Assembly: GCA_022600335.1 (NCBI GenBank)
Contig: JAHZKN010000217.1
Span: 1 to 7,135, forward strand
Direction of reading: 5' to 3'
Origin: Alphaproteobacteria bacterium
GTDB taxonomy: Bacteria > Pseudomonadota > Alphaproteobacteria > Rhizobiales > Hyphomicrobiaceae
DNA length: 7,135 bases
Shown: positions 1 to 7,135 of the stretch, one piece after another
Layout: each line of letters opens with the position of its first letter
Position numbering within the stretch: position 1 is the stretch's first letter
Made by a program: the position numbers and the translations under genes
Notes under the pieces: model-generated
What the model saw: only the letters and a program-made list of their open reading frames with translations
What the model was told of the DNA's origin: nothing
Database searches by the model: none

Positions 1-3000
1 AAATGCTGGCCAACATCAAAGAACAGAAGATCAAGGAATTCCAAATCCTTGATATTGACCATGTCAATATCGGCTCATTTATCCGAAACACGCTGACCGT
101 TGATAAGAATGCCAACAGCCAAGAAGCGCTGATGGATGTCTACCGCGTGATGCGTCCCGGTGAGCCGCCGACCATTGAAGCAGCAACGGCGTTGTTTGAA
201 AGCTTGTTCTTTGATCCAGAGCGCTATGATCTCTCAGCTGTTGGCCGCGTGAAGATGAATATGCGTCTCGAGCTTGATGCCCCGGACACCATGCGCGTGC
301 TGCGCAAGGAAGACATAATTGCAGTCGTCAAGACAATTGTTGATTTGCGCGATGGGCGCGGTGAGATTGACGATATCGACCATCTTGGCAATCGTCGTGT
401 GCGCTCAGTTGGCGAGTTGATGGAAAACCAATATCGCGTTGGATTGCTGCGCATGGAGCGGGCGATCAAGGAGCGCATGTCGTCAGTTGATATCGACACT
501 GTGATGCCGCAAGACCTGATCAACGCCAAGCCGTCTGCGGCGGCCGTGCGTGAATTCTTCGGCTCTTCGCAGCTATCGCAGTTTATGGATCAGACCAATC
601 CTTTGTCTGAGATCACTCATAAGCGTCGTCTCTCAGCACTTGGGCCAGGCGGCCTCACGCGTGAACGCGCAGGTTTTGAAGTGCGCGATGTGCATCCAAC
701 CCACTATGGACGCATCTGTCCAATTGAAACGCCGGAAGGCCCTAATATCGGTCTGATCAATTCTCTGGCGACCTTTGCGCGCGTCAACAAGTATGGCTTT
801 ATCGAAAGCCCCTATCGCCGCGTCAAAGACAACCGGGTTACTGATGAAGTTGTCTATCTTTCTGCAATGGAAGAGATGCGCCATCACGTGGCGCAGGCCA
901 ACGCTGAACTTGATGCGAAGGGCACGCTTGTCAAGGATTTGGTTACGGTACGTTTCCAAGGCGATGTGATGCTCGTGCCGCGCGACCGCGTTGAATTTAT
1001 CGACGTGTCACCGAAACAGCTTGTATCGGTTGCTGCGGCGTTGATTCCGTTTCTTGAAAACGATGACGCCAACCGTGCGCTTATGGGCTCCAACATGCAG
1101 CGCCAAGCCGTGCCGCTCATTCGTGCTGAGGCACCGCTGGTTGGCACCGGCATGGAAGAAGTTGTGGCGCGCGATTCCGGTGCTGCAATTGCTGCCCGTC
1201 GTACAGGTGTTGTCGATCAGGTTGATGCCACACGCATCGTCATTCGGGCAACGGAAGAAACAGATCCGTCTAAGCCTGGTGTTGATATTTATCGGTTGCG
1301 CAAATTCCAACGCTCCAACCAGAATACCTGCATTAATCAGCGCCCGCTCGTTAACGTGGGTGATCGCGTGAGCGCGGGCGAGATTGTCGCTGACGGTCCT
1401 TCAACGGATCTCGGTGACCTGGCACTCGGCAAGAATGTGCTCGTCGCCTTCATGCCGTGGATGGGCTACAATTTCGAAGATTCCATCCTGCTGTCTGAGC
1501 GTGTCGTGTCAGACGACGTGTTCACATCCATTCACATTGAAGAGTTCGAAGTGATGGCCCGCGACACCAAGCTGGGGCCAGAAGAAATCACGCGCGATAT
1601 TCCCAACGTGTCTGAAGAGGCTTTGAAGAACCTCGATGAGGCAGGCATCGTTTCGATCGGTGCCGAAGTGCATCCAGGCGACATTCTGGTCGGAAAAATT
1701 ACGCCGAAGGGTGAAAGCCCGATGACGCCGGAAGAAAAGCTCTTGCGGGCGATCTTTGGCGAAAAGGCATCCGACGTCCGTGACACTTCACTTAGGTTGC
1801 CGCCCGGTGTTGCTGGCACCATTGTTGAGGTTCGCGTCTTCAACCGCCACGGCGTCGACAAAGACGAACGTGCCATGGCCATTGAGCGCGAAGAAATCGA
1901 ACGTTTGGCGAAAGACCGCGACGATGAGCTGCAAATTCTTGATCGCAACGTGTATGCGCGCTTGCGTGAAGTGCTGATGGGTAAGGAGGTTGCCAAGGGG
2001 CCAAAGGAGGCGCGCAAGGGCACGACCTTAGATGCGACAATCCTCGATGACATTCCCAGAAGCCAGTGGTGGGAAATTGGTCTGGCAAATGAAAAATCGC
2101 AGGCTGAGATCGAAGCGATCCAAAAGCAATATGAAGACGCCAAGCGTGGGCTCGAGCGGCGCTTTGTCGATAAAGTCGACAAGCTTCAGCGCGGCGACGA
2201 ACTCCTGCCCGGCGTGATGAAGATGGTCAAAGTCTTTGTTGCCGTGAAGCGTAAGCTGCAGCCTGGTGACAAGATGGCGGGTCGGCATGGCAACAAAGGT
2301 GTTGTGTCGATGATCGTGCCCAAAGAAGACATGCCGTTCCTCGATGATGGTACGCCTGTTGACGTTGTGCTCAATCCACTGGGCGTGCCGTCGCGCATGA
2401 ATGTCGGCCAGATCCTGGAAACGCACATGGGCTGGGCCTGTCGCGGCCTTGGCCGAGTGATCGACAACGCGCTTGAGTCCTACAAGGCGGAGGGCAGATC
2501 TGAGGAGCTAAAAACAGCGGTCGAAAAGATCTATGGCTCGCAGATGGCGGTCAACACGCTGAAAGAAGATGATCTTCAAGCGCTTGGTGAACAACTCAAG
2601 ACCGGTGTACCCATTGCAACGCCTGTGTTTGATGGCGCGCATGAAGGAGATGTTGTTGATCTGCTTCAAGCGGCTGGCTTTGACTCCTCCGGCCAGGTGC
2701 AACTGTGCGATGGACGTACGGGAGAGCCGTTCGATCGCAAAGTGACGGTCGGCTACAAGTACCTTTTGAAGCTGCACCATCTCGTAGACGACAAAATCCA
2801 CGCCCGTTCGATTGGGCCGTATTCGCTTGTTACTCAGCAACCGCTGGGCGGAAAAGCGCAGTTTGGTGGTCAGCGTTTCGGCGAGATGGAGGTGTGGGCC
2901 CTTGAGGCTTACGGTGCCGCCTACACGCTGCAGGAAATGCTGACCGTGAAGTCGGACGACGTCGCAGGCAGAACCAAGGTTTACGAAGCCATTGTTCGTG

Positions 3001-3188
3001 GTGAAGACGCATTTGAGGCTGGTGTACCTGAAAGCTTCAACGTTCTCGTCAAAGAAATGCGGGCGCTTGGGCTCAACGTAGAACTGACGAATTCCGATGT
3101 CGAAGCTCTGGAAGCAGATGCTGGAGCATCGGGGGGCGATGAACCAGAAAAACCAGTGCCTGAGCTGCCACCAGCTGCAGCCGAATGA
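1..3188 (+). CDS. rpoB: DNA-directed RNA polymerase subunit beta (5'-truncated by window edge)
   Basis: Beta subunit of RNA polymerase, forming one pincer and half of the active centre. The reading frame is open from the window edge; the ATG at base 3 is an internal Met, not the start. The 1061 visible codons begin near E. coli residue 321, so roughly 320 N-terminal residues are missing. Counting from base 3: the rest of the beta lobe lies at about 1-125, the rifampicin pocket at 187-213 and 243-252, and the catalytic-centre FEDS at 491-494 (E492/D493 match E. coli E813/D814). A charged, coiled-coil-like insertion in the flap spans about 620-735. [12 protein letters not shown] at 755-766 has K757 and K765 matching E. 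coli K1065 and K1073, and R798 matches R1106. The clamp-contacting C-terminal block runs from about 925 to 1028. A 33-residue acidic tail (1029-1061) follows and ends at TGA 3186-3188. The frame shows no internal stop or frameshift. Between D493 and K757 it is 13 residues longer than E. coli. rpoC follows after 167 bases. The identification is certain; only the 5' end is absent. Confidence 0.98.
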   Translation, partial: MLANIKEQKIKEFQILDIDHVNIGSFIRNTLTVDKNANSQEALMDVYRVMRPGEPPTIEAATALFESLFFDPERYDLSAVGRVKMNMRLELDAPDTMRVLRKEDIIAVVKTIVDLRDGRGEIDDIDHLGNRRVRSVGELMENQYRVGLLRMERAIKERMSSVDIDTVMPQDLINAKPSAAAVREFFGSSQLSQFMDQTNPLSEITHKRRLSALGPGGLTRERAGFEVRDVHPTHYGRICPIETPEGPNIGLINSLATFARVNKYGFIESPYRRVKDNRVTDEVVYLSAMEEMRHHVAQANAELDAKGTLVKDLVTVRFQGDVMLVPRDRVEFIDVSPKQLVSVAAALIPFLENDDANRALMGSNMQRQAVPLIRAEAPLVGTGMEEVVARDSGAAIAARRTGVVDQVDATRIVIRATEETDPSKPGVDIYRLRKFQRSNQNTCINQRPLVNVGDRVSAGEIVADGPSTDLGDLALGKNVLVAFMPWMGYNFEDSILLSERVVSDDVFTSIHIEEFEVMARDTKLGPEEITRDIPNVSEEALKNLDEAGIVSIGAEVHPGDILVGKITPKGESPMTPEEKLLRAIFGEKASDVRDTSLRLPPGVAGTIVEVRVFNRHGVDKDERAMAIEREEIERLAKDRDDELQILDRNVYARLREVLMGKEVAKGPKEARKGTTLDATILDDIPRSQWWEIGLANEKSQAEIEAIQKQYEDAKRGLERRFVDKVDKLQRGDELLPGVMKMVKVFVAVKRKLQPGDKMAGRHGNKGVVSMIVPKEDMPFLDDGTPVDVVLNPLGVPSRMNVGQILETHMGWACRGLGRVIDNALESYKAEGRSEELKTAVEKIYGSQMAVNTLKEDDLQALGEQLKTGVPIATPVFDGAHEGDVVDLLQAAGFDSSGQVQLCDGRTGEPFDRKVTVGYKYLLKLHHLVDDKIHARSIGPYSLVTQQPLGGKAQFGGQRFGEMEVWALEAYGAAYTLQEMLTVKSDDVAGRTKVYEAIVRGEDAFEAGVPESFNVLVKEMRALGLNVELTNSDVEALEADAGASGGDEPEKPVPELPPAAAE

Positions 3189-3195
3189 CGAATTG

Positions 3196-3223
3196 GCACG
3201 AGCGGCAGGTGTGTCGCTGGTGC
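3196..3223 (+). repeat. Imperfect inverted repeat (hairpin 1) just after the rpoB stop
   Basis: The arm GCACGAGCG (3196-3204) pairs with CGCTGGTGC (3215-3223), giving eight pairs and one central G-G mismatch around a 10-base loop. It starts eight bases after the rpoB stop codon. The bases after it are AGGGACC, so it is not an intrinsic terminator. It may protect the end of the rpoB message or be a processing site, but that is inference. Confidence 0.5.
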
Positions 3224-3241
3224 AGGGACCTAACGTTTTGA

Positions 3242-3262
3242 GGCCAAGCACTCAGCTTGGCC
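3242..3262 (+). repeat. Perfect 8-bp inverted repeat (hairpin 2) in the spacer
   Basis: GGCCAAGC (3242-3249) and GCTTGGCC (3255-3262) are perfect complements around the five-base loop ACTCA. This is the strongest hairpin in the spacer. It is preceded by TTTT (3236-3239) and followed by ACACCAAG, so it lacks a T-run on the + strand. On the - strand it would be followed by TCAAAACG, which is not a terminator tail either. A short outer helix, AACG 3232-3235 with CGTT 3284-3287, could enclose it. Its role is unknown; RNA processing or pausing between rpoB and rpoC is possible. Confidence 0.65.
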
Positions 3263-3275
3263 ACACCAAGACAAA

Positions 3276-3298
3276 GCCTCTAGCGTTGCAGCCGAGGC
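3276..3298 (+). repeat. Short inverted repeat GCCTC/GAGGC
   Basis: GCCTC (3276-3280) pairs with GAGGC (3294-3298) over a 13-base loop. The same GCCTC also complements GAGGC at 3240-3244, which overlaps the left arm of hairpin 2, so the two pairings exclude each other. Five pairs with a long loop is weak and could be chance. Confidence 0.3.
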
Positions 3299-3317
3299 GA
3301 CCATTTAAGCCAACGGG

Positions 3318-3337
3318 TGCGCACTACTAGTGGCGCA
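3318..3337 (+). repeat. Inverted repeat with a one-base bulge (hairpin 3) upstream of the rpoC ribosome-binding site
   Basis: TGCGC (3318-3322) pairs with GCGCA (3333-3337), then G3332 is bulged, and ACT (3323-3325) pairs with AGT (3329-3331). The stem ends eight bases before the rpoC GGAG and directly abuts the next hairpin (the two share A3337), so the two could stack or compete at that base. No T-run follows. A role in shaping the rpoC translation start is inference. Confidence 0.45.
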
Positions 3338-3350
3338 TCTCGCCGGAGAT
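3337..3350 (+). promoter_or_regulatory. Hairpin enclosing the rpoC Shine-Dalgarno sequence
   Basis: ATCTC (3337-3341) and GAGAT (3346-3350) are a perfect inverted repeat around the tetraloop GCCG. The right arm and last loop base contain the GGAG that serves as the rpoC ribosome-binding site, so folding would hide it. The same left arm extended by one base, ATCTCG (3337-3342), is also a perfect complement of CGAGAT (3361-3366) in rpoC codons 2-4. That fold would leave GGAG and the start codon in an 18-base loop. Both pairings are directly visible; any regulatory use is inference. Confidence 0.4.
3345..3348 (+). promoter_or_regulatory. rpoC ribosome-binding site (GGAG)
   Basis: GGAG lies seven bases before the ATG at 3356, a standard spacing. 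It supports that ATG as the rpoC start, in agreement with the conserved N-terminus MNEITNLF. Because rpoB stops 167 bases upstream, direct translational coupling to rpoB is unlikely and rpoC probably relies on this site. Confidence 0.85.
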
Positions 3351-3355
3351 AGCGA

Positions 3356-6300
3356 ATGAACGAGATCACAAACCTGTTTAAGACCCAGGCACCGCTGCCG
3401 ACGTTTGATCAAATCAGGATCTCGATTGCGAGCCCTGACGACATCTTGTCGTGGTCGTTCGGCGAGATTAAGAAGCCTGAGACCATCAACTACAGGACAT
3501 TCAAGCCTGAGCGTGATGGTTTGTTCTGCGCTCGCATCTTCGGTCCGATCAAAGACTACGAATGCTTGTGCGGCAAATACAAACGCATGAAGTATAAGGG
3601 CCTGATCTGCGAAAAGTGCGGTGTCGAGGTGACGCTTGCCAAGGTGCGCCGCGAGCGCATGGGCCATATTGAGCTTGCCGCTCCCGTTGCACACATCTGG
3701 TTCCTCAAGTCGCTGCCATCTCGCATCGGCTTGTTGCTGGACATGACGCTGAAAGATCTCGAACGCGTCTTGTATTTTGAAAACTATATTGTCGTAGAAC
3801 CCGGCATTTCGCCGTTCACCGAAAAGCAGCTGCTAACGGAAGAAGAATACAACCAGGCGCTTGATGAATACGGCCCAGATAGCTTTACCGCTGGCATCGG
3901 TGCTGAAGCTATCCGCGAATTGCTCGTGGCATTGGACCTACATAAGATTCGCGAAGATCTGAGACAGGAAATTGCAGAAGCCACAACAGAGCTTAAGCCG
4001 AAGAAGCTTGGCAAACGGCTTAAGGTCATCGAGTCATTTATCGAGTCCGGCAATCGACCGGAATGGATGATCCTGACGGTTGTGCCTGTGATCCCACCTG
4101 AGTTGCGCCCTTTGGTGCCGCTGGATGGCGGTCGCTTTGCGACGTCCGATCTCAACGATCTCTATCGTCGCGTCATCAACCGCAACAATCGCTTAAAGCG
4201 ATTGATGGAGCTACGCGCACCCGACATCATCATCCGCAACGAAAAACGCATGCTGCAGGAATCTGTTGATGCGCTGTTTGACAATGGTCGGCGTGGTCGT
4301 GTGATCACCGGTGCCAACAAGCGTCCGCTGAAATCACTTGCTGACATGCTAAAAGGTAAGCAGGGCCGTTTCCGACAGAACCTGCTTGGTAAGCGCGTTG
4401 ATTATTCCGGTCGCTCGGTGATCGTTGTCGGGCCGGAACTCAAATTACATCAGTGTGGCCTGCCTAAGAAAATGGCTTTGGAACTATTCAAGCCATTTAT
4501 CTATGCGCGCCTGCAGGCGCTTGGTCAGGCGGCGACCGTCAAACAGGCGAAGAAGCTGGTTGAAAAAGAACGCCCTGAAGTGTGGGACGTGCTGGATGAA
4601 GTGATCCGTGAGCATCCCGTGCTGCTGAACCGTGCCCCAACATTGCACCGACTTGGCATTCAGGCCTTTGAACCGGTTTTGATTGAAGGCAAAGCCATTC
4701 AGTTGCATCCGTTGGTCTGCGCCGCCTTTAACGCTGACTTTGACGGCGACCAGATGGCGGTCCACGTGCCGCTGTCGCTTGAAGCTCAGCTTGAAGCTCG
4801 CGTCTTGATGATGTCAACCAACAACATTTTGCATCCAGCCAACGGTCAGCCGATCATTGTGCCCTCGCAAGATATCATCCTCGGGCTCTACTATTTGTCA
4901 CTGATCAGCGATGGTGAACCGGGTGAGGGAGCCGTGTTTGGATCTGTTGCCGAGGTGCGTCATGCGCTTGATGCGGGAGCCGTATCTCTGCATGCCAAAG
5001 TCAAAGCACGCTTTGACTACATCGACGATGAGGGCGAAGCGCAGACAGGCGTATTCGACACAACGCCGGGTCGCATGATCTTGGCAGAAGTGCTGCCGAA
5101 GAAGCCGGGCGTAACGCTTGATTTGGTCAACCAGTTGCTGACCAAGAAGGCCATCTCTGGTTTGATCGATTCTGTCTACCGGACCTGCGGTCAGAAAGAC
5201 ACGGTGATTTTCTGTGATCGCATTATGGCGCTTGGTTTCCACCATGCGTTCAAGGCCGGCATTTCGTTCGGCAAAGACGACATGCGCATTCCATCGACCA
5301 AGTTCAATATCGTCGATAAAACCTCGGAGATGGTTCGCGAATTTGAGCAGCAGTATAACGACGGACTAATCACGCAGCTTGAGAAGTACAACAAGGTCGT
5401 CGACGTCTGGTCGAAGTGCACGGATCAGATCGCTAAAGAAATGATGGATCGCATCTCGGCCCTAGAGAAGGATCCGGCTACCGGCATCACTCAGGTCAAT
5501 TCCATCTATATGATGAGCCATTCTGGTGCGCGTGGTTCGCCCGCGCAGATGAAGCAGCTTGCTGGTATGCGCGGTCTGATGACCAAACCATCAGGTGAAA
5601 TTATTGAGACGCCGATTATTTCCAACTTTAAGGAAGGCCTATCGGTTCTTGAATACTTTAACTCCACCCATGGTGCGCGTAAGGGCCTGGCTGATACTGC
5701 GCTTAAAACTGCGAACTCTGGGTATCTTACGCGCCGTCTGGTGGACGTTGCACAAGACAGCATCATTACGGTTGAAGACTGCGGCACAGATGCCGGCATT
5801 AGCATCCAGCCTGTTGTTGATTCTGGTCAGGTAATTGTATCGCTCGGCGATCGCGCGCTCGGCCGAACTGCTGCGGAAGACATCATTGAGCCGGGCACCA
5901 AAGGCAAGAATGCAAATGTTCTGGTTAAGCGCGGTGAGTTGATTGAAGAGCGCCATGCTGAAGCTATTGAGAATGCAGAGGTGCAGGAAATTCGCATTCG
6001 CTCTGTGCTCACGTGTGAAACAGAGGTTGGCGTTTGCTGCAAATGCTATGGTCGCGACTTGGCGCGTGGCACACCGGTAAACATCGGTGAGGCGGTTGGT
6101 GTGATTGCGGCCCAGTCGATCGGTGAACCAGGCACGCAGTTGACAATGCGCACGTTCCACATTGGTGGTGCGGCCAACCTTGTCGATTCCTCGTTCATTG
6201 AATCGAAGTTTAACGGCACGGTCAGTCTCAAAGATAAGGCGACAGTCAAAGACAGTCAGGGCCGCGTTATTGCTATGACACGCACGATGTCGGTGGTTAT

Positions 6301-7135
6301 TTCGGACCAGTCTGGCAAAGAGTTAGCCTCAACTAAGGTGCCGTATGGTTCGCGGGTATTTGTTGACGACGGCGATGAAGTCAAGCGCGGCACGAAGCTC
6401 GCACAGTGGGATCCCTACACCCGCCCAATCATGACAGAGGTCGATGGTAAGGTGGACTTTGAGGATCTCATAGAAGGCGCCTCTGTGCGTGAGCAGACCG
6501 ATGAAGTCAAAGGCACAACCAACCGCGTGATTGTTGATTGGCGTGCAAGTCCGCGCGGTGCGGATCTCAAGCCAGCCGTGGTTGTCAAAGACAAAAAAGG
6601 CAAGCCGATCCCTGTTCAGCGTGGTGGCGATGCGCGCTACCTGCTGGCAATGGACGCGATTTTGTCTGTTGAGCCTGGGCAATCGGTGAAAGCCGGCGAT
6701 GTGTTGGCACGTATTCCGCTGGCCAGCGCCAAGTCCGGTGACATTACTGGTGGTCTGCCACGTGTTGCAGAATTGTTTGAAGCGCGGCGTCCAAAAGATC
6801 ATGCCATTATTGCTGAAATTTCAGGCACGATCGAATACGGCAAGGACTACAAGAACAAACAAAAGATCCTCATTCGGCCGGATGATGAGAATGAAGATGC
6901 GGCGGAGTATCTAATCGCACGTGGCAAGAGCCTCGCGGTTCAGCCGGGCGATCGGATTGAGAAGGGTGAGTTCATCTATGATGGGCACCCCGCACCGCAC
7001 GACATTCTGGCGATTAAGGGTGTTGAAGAGCTTGCCAACTACCTGATTAAGGAAATCCAAGACGTCTATCGTCTGCAGGGTGTGACCATCAACGACAAGC
7101 ACATCGAGGTGATTGTTCGCCAGATGCTGCAGAAG
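3356..7135 (+). CDS. rpoC: DNA-directed RNA polymerase subunit beta' (3'-truncated by window edge)
   Basis: Beta' subunit of RNA polymerase, supplying the clamp and the catalytic magnesium-binding loop. The ATG at 3356 is chosen for its GGAG seven bases upstream and the conserved N-terminus. The frame stays open for 1260 codons to the window edge; about 140 C-terminal residues are missing against a usual length near 1400. Visible parts in order: zinc site 1 with C70, C72, C85 and C88; clamp helices at about 266-308, the sigma-binding surface, with R276 and E296 matching E. coli R275 and E295; [11 protein letters not shown] at 345-355; and the catalytic NADFDGD at 459-465 (D461, D463, D465). 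Next come the F-loop region near 723-743, the bridge helix at about 764-799 with R775, and zinc site 2 with C809, C887, C894 and C897. The trigger loop begins MRTFHIGG at 931-938 and resumes at TGGLPRV 1131-1137. An SI3-type insertion of about 190 residues separates those halves, as in other proteobacteria. The gene is intact as far as seen, with one extra cysteine (C895) inside zinc site 2. The identification is certain. Confidence 0.98.
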   Translation, partial: MNEITNLFKTQAPLPTFDQIRISIASPDDILSWSFGEIKKPETINYRTFKPERDGLFCARIFGPIKDYECLCGKYKRMKYKGLICEKCGVEVTLAKVRRERMGHIELAAPVAHIWFLKSLPSRIGLLLDMTLKDLERVLYFENYIVVEPGISPFTEKQLLTEEEYNQALDEYGPDSFTAGIGAEAIRELLVALDLHKIREDLRQEIAEATTELKPKKLGKRLKVIESFIESGNRPEWMILTVVPVIPPELRPLVPLDGGRFATSDLNDLYRRVINRNNRLKRLMELRAPDIIIRNEKRMLQESVDALFDNGRRGRVITGANKRPLKSLADMLKGKQGRFRQNLLGKRVDYSGRSVIVVGPELKLHQCGLPKKMALELFKPFIYARLQALGQAATVKQAKKLVEKERPEVWDVLDEVIREHPVLLNRAPTLHRLGIQAFEPVLIEGKAIQLHPLVCAAFNADFDGDQMAVHVPLSLEAQLEARVLMMSTNNILHPANGQPIIVPSQDIILGLYYLSLISDGEPGEGAVFGSVAEVRHALDAGAVSLHAKVKARFDYIDDEGEAQTGVFDTTPGRMILAEVLPKKPGVTLDLVNQLLTKKAISGLIDSVYRTCGQKDTVIFCDRIMALGFHHAFKAGISFGKDDMRIPSTKFNIVDKTSEMVREFEQQYNDGLITQLEKYNKVVDVWSKCTDQIAKEMMDRISALEKDPATGITQVNSIYMMSHSGARGSPAQMKQLAGMRGLMTKPSGEIIETPIISNFKEGLSVLEYFNSTHGARKGLADTALKTANSGYLTRRLVDVAQDSIITVEDCGTDAGISIQPVVDSGQVIVSLGDRALGRTAAEDIIEPGTKGKNANVLVKRGELIEERHAEAIENAEVQEIRIRSVLTCETEVGVCCKCYGRDLARGTPVNIGEAVGVIAAQSIGEPGTQLTMRTFHIGGAANLVDSSFIESKFNGTVSLKDKATVKDSQGRVIAMTRTMSVVISDQSGKELASTKVPYGSRVFVDDGDEVKRGTKLAQWDPYTRPIMTEVDGKVDFEDLIEGASVREQTDEVKGTTNRVIVDWRASPRGADLKPAVVVKDKKGKPIPVQRGGDARYLLAMDAILSVEPGQSVKAGDVLARIPLASAKSGDITGGLPRVAELFEARRPKDHAIIAEISGTIEYGKDYKNKQKILIRPDDENEDAAEYLIARGKSLAVQPGDRIEKGEFIYDGHPAPHDILAIKGVEELANYLIKEIQDVYRLQGVTINDKHIEVIVRQMLQK

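Larger units (their letters stand above)
3189..3355 (+). other. rpoB-rpoC intergenic spacer, rich in inverted repeats
   Basis: An untranslated spacer of 167 bases lies between the rpoB stop and the rpoC ATG. I see no convincing small gene, no promoter with well-spaced -35 and -10 boxes, and no intrinsic terminator, because none of the hairpins is followed by a run of T. It holds several inverted repeats, listed separately, ending in one that contains the rpoC ribosome-binding site. This fits a transcribed spacer within an rpoBC operon, where transcription reads through and rpoC is translated from its own initiation site. From general knowledge it is longer than the E. coli rpoB-rpoC gap, which is under 100 bases. 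Confidence 0.8.

Noticed and set aside
3..5. The ATG at base 3 as the true rpoB start.
   Set aside because: The protein from here aligns with about E. coli residue 321 onward, so this Met is internal and the gene is cut by the window edge.
1532..2182. A 216-codon open frame on the - strand inside rpoB.
   Set aside because: It lies wholly antisense to strongly conserved RpoB coding sequence, its translation is rich in Ser and Arg as expected of a shadow frame, and it resembles no family I know.
3190..3202. GAATTGGCACGAG resembles the EcoRI adaptor GAATTCGGCACGAG of cDNA libraries, hinting at vector contamination or a chimera.
   Set aside because: It lacks one base of the adaptor, and the sequence continues sensibly from rpoB through the spacer into rpoC of the same lineage, so it is a coincidence.
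2508..3251. A 247-codon open frame on the - strand that begins in the rpoB-rpoC spacer and runs back into rpoB.
   Set aside because: Its start falls inside the GGCCAAGC hairpin, I see no convincing ribosome-binding site, and most of it mirrors conserved RpoB residues. It is treated as a chance open frame.
3242..3270. The perfect 8-bp hairpin as an intrinsic terminator between rpoB and rpoC.
   Set aside because: No T-run follows it on either strand, and termination here would separate two subunits needed in equal amounts.
3238..3275. A possible promoter for rpoC starting at TTGAGG.
   Set aside because: No acceptable -10 hexamer lies 16-18 bases downstream; the region there reads CCACACCAAG. 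It also overlaps the strong hairpin.
3097..3330. A 77-codon + strand frame overlapping the rpoB end and most of the spacer, with two CxxC-like cysteines.
   Set aside because: It overlaps the conserved rpoB 3' end in another frame, has no clear ribosome-binding site and matches no known small protein.

Overview
The window holds two large, co-directional core genes on the + strand: the 3' three-quarters of rpoB (RNA polymerase beta subunit, bases 1-3188, cut off at its 5' end by the window edge) and the 5' nine-tenths of rpoC (beta' subunit, 3356-7135, cut off at its 3' end by the window edge). A 167-base untranslated spacer (3189-3355) separates them. No RNA genes, mobile elements, CRISPR arrays or accessory genes are visible. 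The long antisense and out-of-frame open stretches are shadows of these two conserved proteins.

The proteins point to an alphaproteobacterium, most likely Hyphomicrobiales (Rhizobiales) or a close relative. Reasons are the RpoB wording around the rifampicin pocket (FMDQTNP and HKRRLSALG where E. coli has FMDQNNP and HKRRISALG), an acidic, proline/alanine-rich RpoB tail that ends in AAAE, and an RpoC N-terminus running MNEITNLF then [17 protein letters not shown]. The class assignment is fairly secure. The order is a guess from memory of related proteins. rpoB and rpoC are separate genes, unlike the fused rpoBC of Wolbachia.

Layout: 1-3188 encodes RpoB from about E. coli residue 321 to the C-terminus. 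It carries the rifampicin pocket, the catalytic-centre EDS motif, the flap with its lineage insertion, the two active-site lysines and the clamp-contacting C-terminus. Bases 3189-3355 form a spacer with several inverted repeats, and the last of these covers the rpoC ribosome-binding site. Bases 3356-7135 encode RpoC with the first zinc site, the clamp helices, the NADFDGD catalytic loop, the bridge helix, the second zinc site, the trigger loop and the SI3-type insertion. About 140 C-terminal residues lie outside the window.

Together the two subunits build the two pincers and the active centre of RNA polymerase. They are almost certainly co-transcribed, as in the usual bacterial rplJL-rpoBC cluster, although the flanking genes are not in view. 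I found no new biological system. The only part not explained by conserved protein coding is the structured spacer and the leader of rpoC, reported below with modest interest scores.
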